Part shown: piece by piece, positions 55,826-64,000 of the stretch
Position numbering within the stretch: position 1 is the first letter of the stretch
Layout: each line of letters starts with the position of its first letter
From: Triplophysa rosa
Taxonomy: Eukaryota; Chordata; Actinopteri; Cypriniformes; Nemacheilidae
Reading direction: 5' to 3'
NCBI RefSeq assembly: GCF_024868665.1
Contig: NC_079890.1
Coordinates: 34,077,298-34,141,297 of the forward strand
DNA: 64,000 nt
Notes under the pieces: generated by a model
The model's database searches: none
The model's input: the letters and a program-made list of their open reading frames with translations, nothing else
What the model was told of the DNA's origin: nothing
Program-made: the position numbers and the translations under genes

Positions 55826-57821
55826 ATGAGCAAAGAAACTGACACGAAGGTAGTGAATAACAGCACATCGGATGGGAGCAATGTGCAATATTACACGCGA
55901 CAAGAGATTCAAGCCCATAATATGAGCGGAGACGCATGGCTCATTATCCACGAAAAAGTTTACGATATCACAACTTTCATGGAGGAGGTAAGAAGCTTCG
56001 AGTACCTTATGTTTAAGTTTGACCAAACCGTATTAACAGTCACACTGTTTACCCAATCCTGTATATTGTTACTTTTGCTTTATTTATATATTGCACATTG
56101 GCTTTAATACCACTTGTATGTTGAAAGCTACTAGGCAAACTACTTCAAAGGCTACTGACAACATCAAAGTTTCTGTGGCCACAACGTTAGCATACGAGAT
56201 CCATTAAGTTAATTTACGTTACAGTAAATACCACTCTACGGGATTAAACTCTTCAGCATTATGAGTGGATATCCAGCTAACACTTAAAGCCATGTTTGCA
56301 GTAAAAGTATAGAATTGCATGTTTGCATTAGAATTGCATGGGTTTGATGATCAGTGTTAGCCAGATAGCTAACGTTACCTTGCTAGCCTATCATGTTGAG
56401 CTGTCACATTTCAGTAAAGGCTTTTAGCTCAGTTTCATATCTACTATAAGTTTTGAATGGCATTTTCCTTCAAATCTCGTTTCAATAGCAGCATTATATG
56501 GATTATAATACAATTTTCTTATGTGACATTACTAATTTTGTATTAAATAACTGCATACAAATCGCGTGTGAAATCGATCATATCGGTAATTGATTATTTT
56601 TATACGGAAGACACAAACATTTTGTACGTACGGATGTTGTTTTTGGTACTTAAACAGAACGAAAGGTTTTATACTACCATTGTGTAACATTACAGACTGA
56701 GAACTGCAAGTTTAATGTTGCGCAACAGCTGTGCCGGGAATTATGGGATGTGTAGTTCAATTTTATGATTGATGAGAGCCGGTGTCGTGCCGAAAACACA
56801 CTCCCTGCCAGATTATGCACCCCCCTCCCCACAATGGTTAGGGTGAGGATTAGGTGTTAGGGGAGGGGTTAGGATTGGGTGTGGGGAGGGGTTAGAATTA
56901 GCCAATCGGACAGCGTGTTATTGAAGGGGGTGCATAATCTGGCGGGGAGTGTGTTTTCGGCACAACACCAGGATCCAGGGATTGGATTGTGTTCCTTCTC
57001 TTGAACACAGGTCACGTTGTTATCTTGCCCTGAAAGAGAGAGAAACTTTTAGACTTTAAAACACACATCTTAGATTTATTTTCTAAAATCCTTATTTTAA
57101 ATATGTGATTTAAGTAATGCATATCTGTTATGCCTAAACTGCTGTGGTTGTGCCTTGGTGTTGAATGATTATCATATTCTTGTACCATGTTACATTGTAA
57201 AAGTAAAAAAACCCCACCCCATTCCTTTACAGCATCCCGGAGGTGAAGAAGTTTTGCTGGAGCAAGCAGGTGCAGATGCAACTGAAAGCTTTGAGGATGT
57301 GGGCCATTCCACAGATGCCAGAGAGATGCTCCAGCAATATTACATTGGGGAGCTCCATATGGTAGTTTTTTTACATACTCATCTAGAAGTTTATCAAATT
57401 ATGCTGAGCTTTCTGTTGCTACTTGAACATAGCAAGTACATATTATTTAACATATTAAGTGTTAATGCCAGTTTCCCCTCTTTCTGTTTCAGGATGATCG
57501 AGAGAAAGAATCAAAAAAGGTAAAAAATAAAACGACATATTTAACTCTGGTGAAAATTGTTGCACTTGGGTAATGTTTCTTTATTATTTTTCTGTTCTAG
57601 GAAGTTTACGTTACAACGTCAGAAGAGTCCAGGTGAGCAGACAGATTCTCTTCCAGGATGTTAACTACAGTATCCACATCTGGTGCCTAAACTTGTTTGA
57701 TTTAAACTGATTTATTTGATTTGTGTTTAGGTCGTGGACCACCTTGTTCATTCCTGCCATAGCTGTTGTACTTGTGGGTATCATGTATCGATACTACATG
57801 ATGGAGAGCAAATCATCCTGA
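55826..57821 (+). CDS. cyb5b: Cytochrome b5 type B, outer mitochondrial membrane
   Basis: Five exons: 55826-55987, 57233-57361, 57493-57519, 57601-57632 and 57731-57821, all with GT-AG introns, giving 146 residues (human CYB5B is about 150). It is a haem protein that passes electrons from NADH-cytochrome b5 reductase to outer-membrane acceptors, including the mARC amidoxime reductase. The haem ligands are H55 in HPGG and H79 in DVGHS. The N-terminus (1-20) is polar and extends before the haem domain (about 21-97). A linker (98-117) follows, then a single C-terminal membrane anchor (about 119-137) and a short tail, YYMMESKSS. The type B identity rests on [20 protein letters not shown] and the RYY tail. 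AATAAA at 58149-58154 is a likely polyadenylation signal. No breaks were seen. Confidence 0.97.
56781..56969. mobile_element. MITE in cyb5b intron 1
   Basis: Inverted ends of about 46 bp (GGTGTCGTGCCGAAAACACA ... and GTGTTTTCGGCACAACACC) with about three mismatches enclose a G-rich core with repeated GGGGAGGGGTTAG. Total 189 bp. Confidence 0.85.
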
Positions 57822-60063
57822 AGTCTTGCATCACTTCACCACATTTTATTTCCGTTGTCTGGATGCCTTGACTTGTTGCACTCAGTGAGCCTATGAACTC
57901 ACTCCTCTGTAAACACCTGACCTTCCTTTCTTTAGCTTCTACCCAAGTGAGGGTTTGGACATGATTAATAGCCCATTATTAGCTCATTTCACCTTTTCTA
58001 CGTGTTTTTATTATGTGTAGTAGTTCCGTTTTACCAGCAGGACTAAACTTAATCATTATGGTTTATGATAGTCATGCCATCTCTGATATTAGTCCCTTTT
58101 TAATGTCAGATTCTGTCATAGTGTCTTTATATTTTGAGAATCATTCCAAATAAAACTCCTTTTATTTGGAATTTCGGGTGCACCAGCTCTTGCTGATCTT
58201 ATTTAGCTGATATTTTGACAAATCATGAGTTCACAGTGTCTACTTGGCTGCTAATTGATGTTTGACAGTGAAATGCCTTTGGTTTATAACCCAAGGACTT
58301 TTACCAAATTGTTCATCCAAATTGTATCCTGTTTCCTTCGTGGGGTGAACACCCGTATCTTAAGACCACGAGGTGTGTTTAAGTAGAGTTAGGGGTAAAC
58401 TTTGCTGGAAGGTACATATCCAAGCTCTGTTTTAGAGCATGGTATCATGCTTTAAAAAAAAGTTTTTAATACAGGTATGTGCTCAAAGCATGAAAATATT
58501 GTCATATTACTTTTAGATGAATGCAGTGTCATTCAACGTCAGACAACATTCAGTTGCTGAAATGGTAGAATTGTAGCAAAGAGTTAAAGAAATGTACGCT
58601 TTTCCTATATTGAAAATTTGTATAGCGTGGTACCTATATCTGCAGACTTGAAATTAACTCTTATACTTAAACTTTTTTTGGAATTATACATTTATTGAGA
58701 TATTTGAGTGTTTGTCGAACATAGTTTTTGGTGAGAACAGTTTTAGGGAAGTCTTGGATACATTGAACTGCTGTACAGTGTGTAAAGCACCTGTTCATGT
58801 AATCACTGCACTTGTGTATGCTTCTCTAATTAATAGTTTTTAGCATTGCAGATACTGGCATTACTTTCTAGCTTTACCAGCTTTAGCTTAAAGGGCAGTT
58901 CATCAAGAACTATTATATGCAAGTGCTGCCTTTCACATTCAACTTAAGTGTAGGTAAAATCAACATGTTGTTGCATGTTCATTTATGTTACTGTACAGCT
59001 TACATTCTGGCCCTCTGTTATTCAGTATCCTATTCTTTGTGACAGAAATGCAATGTTGCATTATATCGGGTGGTTTAATAGTTTGCATTAAGTAAATCAT
59101 TCTTATACATGCTATATTTGTAGACATTTCAGATACTCTTAAATAATTTGTCTACAATTTTACAGTCCAAATTTTCTCAGTGTATCCATCTAAACGTATA
59201 TTTTTGAATTCACCCTCCACAAATCGTCATGTCTTGTTAAGAATTCTTATCCTTATTGTCCTGTTTTGTTGAGAATTATTTTTCATAGAAATCATGTAGA
59301 TTGATACTTTTTCTGAATTCATGTTTATTTTTGTCTAACTACTGATGTTCAGACTTTCATGTTTGTGTGAATATTTAGGATGGTAAGATAAAATTGGACC
59401 ATGTTTCAGTGTCATTATAGTTGAATGGAGAAAGGAAACATGCGTCCTTCATAAAACATGAGTGTTTGTCTCTGTCGTTAACTGTTCCTATAGTTCAACA
59501 GCAGTAAGTTCAAGGCCTTAATTATGGTTTAAATCAATGTTATATATTTAAAATAAAAAACTCTTTCTGCTTAGAAATATTTGTGGTACTTATGTACTGA
59601 ATGAATTTCAATAAATGTTTACAAAACCGAAATACAATTATGAATCATGTAGTATCTGTAGACTGTGTTATACTTTGAACTAAATGAACATGCATAAATT
59701 AACTTTTACTTAAATCTAAAAAATGAATTTTATGGATGTTCAATGCACAGATTAGTTTGGCAATGTAAAATTAAATTAATAATTACATTTGTATTGTCAT
59801 CAGTCTGTATGATGTGTTGAAAATAAATATTTATTTATGAAGTATTTATGAAAAATATTTAGTTACTGTTTACTCATCCAAACCGATATGGCAAAACTTT
59901 CATGCACTTTGATGTATGCTTCATGCGTATGTTTTAACCAGACAGGAGTCCAACATTCTCATTGTACGTGTTAAATAATGTTAAACGTTGAATTTAAAAT
60001 TTTGGGTGAACTATGCCGTTAGCAATTATTTATGAGAATGTCTGAGACCGAGATTAGATATTT
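57822..60063 (+). other. cyb5b 3' UTR and intergenic sequence
   Basis: AATAAA at 58149 probably ends the main transcript. Further AATAAA-like signals near 59610 and 59822 could end longer forms. No other gene is seen. Confidence 0.5.
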
Positions 60064-60106
60064 ATGGAAGCCCGTTTCCGCCACGTGATAAAAAAAATCA
60101 GGCTCT

Positions 60107-60268
60107 GAAAAGTCATAATTATGAGATAAAAAGTCAAAATTATGAGATAAAAAGTCAAAATTATGAGATAAAAAGTCATAATTATGAGATAAAAGTCATA
60201 ATTATGAGATAAAAAGTCAAAATTATGGGATAAAAAGTCAAAACTATGAGATAAAAAGTCAAAATTAT
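60107..60268. repeat. Left subterminal minisatellite (AATTATGAGATAAAAAGTC)
   Basis: About nine units of 17-19 bp. Confidence 0.92.
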
Positions 60269-60419
60269 GACTTAACGTGCACATGCGCAGTGCAGCCAGG
60301 ACACCGCACGCTGGTGACATCTGCTGGTTAGAATGGTGTAAATGCAACTCAGTGGTTTTACAAACCAATTGCGATTGGGATATATATCTTAGTTATTTGT
60401 TTTCTGTTTTCTGTATTTT

Positions 60420-60905
60420 TTTTAAGCTTCCACTGCAGACATCCAAATGCATCAGCAGACACATAATAATAAAACAGAGTACAAAATATATAAAAATATA
60501 AATAAAATACAACTGTAAATAGACAGTTGTACAGAAGTAATATACTGTATGTAAAATAGATTGGAAATTTGCGAATATTCAAATTTATTAAAAGCAATAT
60601 GTCCAGATGCTCTAGTACTCCTTCTGAAGCACCGGCCAGAGGGAAACAGTTCAAAGATGTTGTGTCCAGGGTGTATCAAGTCTGTAATGATTGCACTTTA
60701 CAAGAGTGGGAAAGAAAGCACCAATGATCTTTTCAGCAATCTGGACTATCCGTTCTTGTCCACTTGTGATCAACTGAGTAGCCGAGGCAAACCTGACAGG
60801 GATTAAAGCACACAGAACAACCTTTGTTGGGCCCTATGTGGGTCTCTCACTTCAGGTCCTTTGAGATGGTGGAGCCCAGGAACCTGAAGGACTCCACAGC
60901 CAAAC
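60420..60905 (-). mobile_element. LINE 3' fragment within the transposon
   Basis: The minus strand shows LFELFPSGRCFRRSTRASGH and downstream low-complexity 3' sequence. Related in type to the Rex1-like fragment at 32461 (LPSGRRYRA) but diverged. Confidence 0.6.
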
Positions 60906-61540
60906 AATTACAAAATATTGTGTGTTTTGGGCCACATTTAATGTACAATGTATATGGAATCCTTTCAACAAAAGCTCTATGAGCTACTGAAAAGTATTTC
61001 ACTGGTTCCTATCTACCAGATAACATGCCTGCTGAAGCCAACAAACTACCAGTAAAAACCCAGAGAGGTTTCTATTGTGAAACATACAGTAGTAGTAATA
61101 TCATAGATTTGTGAAGCCATCTCTTAAACGCATAATTTTTGATGTATGATTTTGGAGGGCAAAAAATACACTGCTGTTTAAAAGTTCTAAAATACTTGAA
61201 TGTTTGACTGAAATGTTTCTCATGGTCTTAAAATCTTTTAATATGAAGATGTTTGTTTAAATGTTTGAAATGACTTTAGTAGACAAAAATATAATCGTGG
61301 CAACATATTAATTTATTTTATTAGACGACAAAAATTGCGGACCAAATAAAAAAAGCAGCCAAGAAATGAATATGAAATTTCTGCCAATAAATTGAAAAAT
61401 CTTCCTACAAGGTGAAATTTCAAGAAGCTGCTCGATCATGCCAAGAGTACAATTTTGGAAAGGGTGGCTACTTTGAATATGCTACATATATTCTTTAGTC
61501 CTGCATATAGTTTTCATGCCTGCACTGCGCATGTTAAATC

Positions 61541-61788
61541 ATAATTTCAATTTTTTATGTCATAATTACAATTTTCAATCTCATAAATTCGTTTTTTAAT
61601 CTCATAATTATGAATTTCAATCTCATAATTTTGATTTTTTATCTCACAATTTTGATTTTCAATCTCATAATTATGACTTTTTATCTCATAATTTTGACTT
61701 TTTATCTCATAATTTTGACTTTTTATCTCATAATTATGATTTTTAATCTCATAATTTCGATTTGTTATCTCATAATTATGACTTTTTA
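61541..61788. repeat. Right subterminal minisatellite (inverted)
   Basis: About 14 units of CTCATAATTATGACTTTTTA type, the reverse complement of the left array and more diverged. Confidence 0.92.
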
Positions 61789-61890
61789 GAGCCTGATTTT
61801 TTTTATCACGTGGCGGAATTGGGCTTCCATAGATATTTGTTCTGTTTACAGACAGAAAAAAAACATTTCCCATTATGCCTTTATACCTTT

Positions 61891-61938
61891 TGCGCATGCG
61901 TACAGGACGTCACGGGGCTGCGCATGCTGGGATTGCAA
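61891..61938 (+). promoter_or_regulatory. Probable dhx38 promoter: NRF1, CRE and ZNF143-like sites
   Basis: TGCGCATGCG (61891-61900) fits NRF1, GACGTCAC (61906-61913) is a CRE/ATF site, and GCGCATGCTGGGATTG (61920-61935) resembles the ZNF143/Staf site. All lie about 500-550 bp before the start codon in locally GC-rich DNA. A 5' UTR intron is likely, because an acceptor (TATAGCAG) ends at 62410 just before the coding exon; the donor may be AAAG/GTAAAA near 62084. Confidence 0.6.
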
Positions 61939-62438
61939 TGGCGCCTTCCTGTACACATTGTTGACGTTTGCCGCTCAGCTGTTCATGAGTAATATTTTCC
62001 TTTTAATACACGACATAGCTGCCTTACATTGTAAGATAATTCTATGTATTTAGGTTTCTGAATACCGAGGATAGCGCTATAAAGGTAAAACTCTCTTTCA
62101 AATGAGTAAATCATCGCTAACCTCCAGTACTGTTTTGTGGTTTTCATTATATAAATGAATTTTAACATGTTTTACCACCGTAACTATGGTTCATTTTCTC
62201 AAAATTAGGTTTGTCTAATAAACGTGAGTGTTGAATATAAGTGATATTATGTAATATGACAGTGCTGGTTTATCGCCAAATGATGGCTATGGTTATCGAA
62301 AGGGCTACTGTGGTTATCTTAAGTCTTACAACCCTTTACAATAGCAACTAATAAACGGTTTATGTATATATACATTTTTACATTATTATTTGTTTTCTTT
62401 TCTATAGCAGAATAGTTACAGCGGAATACGTTGCTGAG

Positions 62439-64000
62439 ATGGAAGATGATGCCTCATTGCATCGACTTGAAGGCAGTGACCCCAGCGTCCAGGTCGGGGG
62501 TCTCATTGTGAAGAAGAAGAGTGCTTCATCAGAACCACATGTGTTCAGAGCTCCAGCTCCTCGCACCTCACTCCTGGGTCTGGATCTACTAGCTGCCCAG
62601 AAACGCAAGGAGCGAGAGGGGAAGGACAGGCAGGACGATCAGCCCAAAAAATCTAAAGTGTCATCATACAAGGACTGGGAGGAGGGAAAAAGTGATTCTG
62701 GGTCTGATGACGAGGATCAGGAGGATAGTGACAACAGTAAAGGGAAGAAAGAAAGGTGAGTAATTTTGGTTTTGTCAAGTCAAGTTGTTTTTATTAAATA
62801 ACAATGATTTTTCCCAAGAAAACATTCATTCAAATTCAGTTAAAATAAAATAGAAAATAAGTGGTGGTTGGTCTTACAGAAGGGAGTATTTAATTTGTTT
62901 TTAATTTGTATTATTGTCTTAATAAATTTAGTGTCATTACAATATATTATTAACTCTTATTAATAACCTGATGAAGAATGTGTATTTTACTATTTATATA
63001 ATACACTTTGCAATACTTAAAAAAATGACACACTTCAAGTGTATACTTTGTCATCCTTAGTTCTGTTTCATTCACTTGTTTTAAGTTATCATATGAATAC
63101 CAATAAAAGTGAGCTTTTATGTGTCTTTGCAGGAAGTACCGTGTAACTGGTTCAGAAACGCCCTCAAACACAGGAGGGGTGAGTGAGGAGTTCCGACAGA
63201 AACATCAGCAGAGGGAGAAAGACAGACGTGAACATGGGGTCTATGCATCTTCCAAAGAGGACAAGAGCAGAGACAGAGACCGGAATCGAGACAGAGATCA
63301 AGATCGCCACCATGACCGAGACAGAGATAAGAGAAAAGACAGAGGTAAGTGAGGGGCTCACCTGTGAAATCCTATCGGTGTTTACCAGAATTCCATTCTC
63401 TGATCGTTTCCTTTTATGCGGTTTGCCCAGATGAGCGTGAAAGCAGTCGCAGTCGAGGGTCCAGCAGCAGTCGCTCTGAGCGTGGTGATGGGAGCGTTAG
63501 GAGTGAGCGATCCCAGAGGGACTTCGGGTCAGAGCGTCTCAGCCGCGGTGGGCGGCGAGATGAGCCCGAATCGCCTCGTAACAGATCCAAAGGTCAGTCA
63601 CGCTTCCAGATTTGCTCAAGAATAGTCTCTGAACACTCAGATCATCTGTAGCAGTTTACATGTTTTTCACGCACACACAGACGTGCCCACTCCATCACGC
63701 TCCAGCTGGGATGAAGATGATAGTGGATATAACAGCTCACGCCACTCCCACTGGGAGAGCCCATCTCCCTCCCCATCCCACAGAGAGTACGACCGCTCGG
63801 AGCGCAGCCATCGCTCTGGCCGTGATAGCGAGAGGAGGGACAAGTATGAATCACATACGTGTCTCATTGATTTATTGTGAATCTGATGATGACCGCTGCT
63901 GGTCCATGGTCCAAATATTGTTGTTTTTGTTGTTTAGGTCAGTTAGAGCTCAATATCCAGCAGATACCCCTCTACCAACTCCCTCATACAAGTACAACGA
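62439..64000 (+). CDS. dhx38: DEAH-box helicase PRP16, N-terminal part (runs off the window)
   Basis: Coding exons 62439-62755, 63133-63344, 63431-63592, 63681-63843 and 63938 to the edge join in phase (2, 1, 1, 2) into about 305 codons. PRP16 remodels the spliceosome after the first step of splicing in the nucleus. The window holds only the N-terminal extension: HRLEGSD and [11 protein letters not shown], then [55 protein letters not shown] and [11 protein letters not shown]. An RD/RS-rich region, [20 protein letters not shown] and [12 protein letters not shown] follow. This order matches vertebrate DHX38 closely. The helicase core lies outside. The start is the first ATG of its exon and gives the conserved MEDD-type N-terminus. 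Confidence 0.96.

Larger units (their letters stand above)
60064..61830. mobile_element. DNA transposon with 8-bp TSD and subterminal minisatellites
   Basis: Inverted ends ATGGAAGCCCGTTTCCGCCA and TGGCGGAATTGGGCTTCCAT continue through CACGTGATAAAAAAAATCAG. The flanks are AGATATTT at 60056-60063 and 61831-61838. No transposase is present. A LINE fragment occupies part of the interior. Confidence 0.88.

Noticed and set aside
60107..61788. CRISPR-like regularly spaced repeats
   Set aside because: The units are head-to-tail with no unique spacers and lie in inverted subterminal arrays of a transposon in a vertebrate genome.
63164..63361. Antisense ORF in dhx38
   Set aside because: Low-complexity antisense of the RD-repeat exon.

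Overview
This is vertebrate nuclear DNA, almost certainly from a cypriniform (carp or zebrafish-like) teleost. The signs are spliced genes with GT-AG introns, an AT-rich background, GT/CA microsatellites, and dense copies of the cyprinid-type MITE that opens GGGATAGTTCACCC, along with hAT-like elements, Tc1/mariner elements, L2/Rex-like LINE tails, a tRNA-derived SINE and LTR elements. There is no bacterial operon, no CRISPR array and no complete viral genome. Function was assigned by reading translations and motifs; no database was searched.

Three protein-coding genes are supported, all on the + strand in the right third. At 44350-46742 is a two-exon class A (rhodopsin-like) GPCR of 373 residues that I cannot name. 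At 55826-57821 is a five-exon outer-mitochondrial-membrane cytochrome b5 (cyb5b). From 62439 to the window edge are the first five coding exons of the spliceosomal DEAH helicase PRP16 (dhx38), continuing beyond the window. Weaker gene remains are a THAP-domain-like exon (25055-25189, -), a decayed C2H2 zinc-finger pseudogene (53675-53905, +), and an unrecognised terminal-exon-like ORF behind a good splice acceptor (50327-50554, -).

The left 10 kb is dominated by a large inverted repeat. Bases 1496-4387 are the near-perfect, gap-free reverse complement of 6057-8948 (every paired position sums to 10444). Pieces of one LTR family lie at its breakpoints, and there is a single N in the spacer at 4507. 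It is either a recent palindromic duplication or an assembly join. Left of it lies the internal region of an LTR element whose gag-position ORF contains a GC-rich minisatellite.

From 9 to 42 kb I see no intact gene, only a repeat-rich intergenic region. Its most informative part is 26409-30082, a four-layer nest: an LTR element, a LINE fragment inside its minisatellite, a TIR transposon inside its right LTR, and a Tc1 element inside that. Several MITEs and DNA elements have clear 8-bp target duplications (17198-18294, 42439-42788, 60064-61830). The last of these ends about 60 bp upstream of the probable dhx38 promoter, which carries NRF1, CRE and ZNF143-like motifs.

The three genes do not form a pathway. 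They are neighbours on the chromosome with separate roles: cell-surface signalling, electron transfer at the mitochondrial outer membrane, and pre-mRNA splicing. The GPCR has a four-codon uORF just upstream of its start, and cyb5b has three regularly spaced inverted CCAAT boxes.
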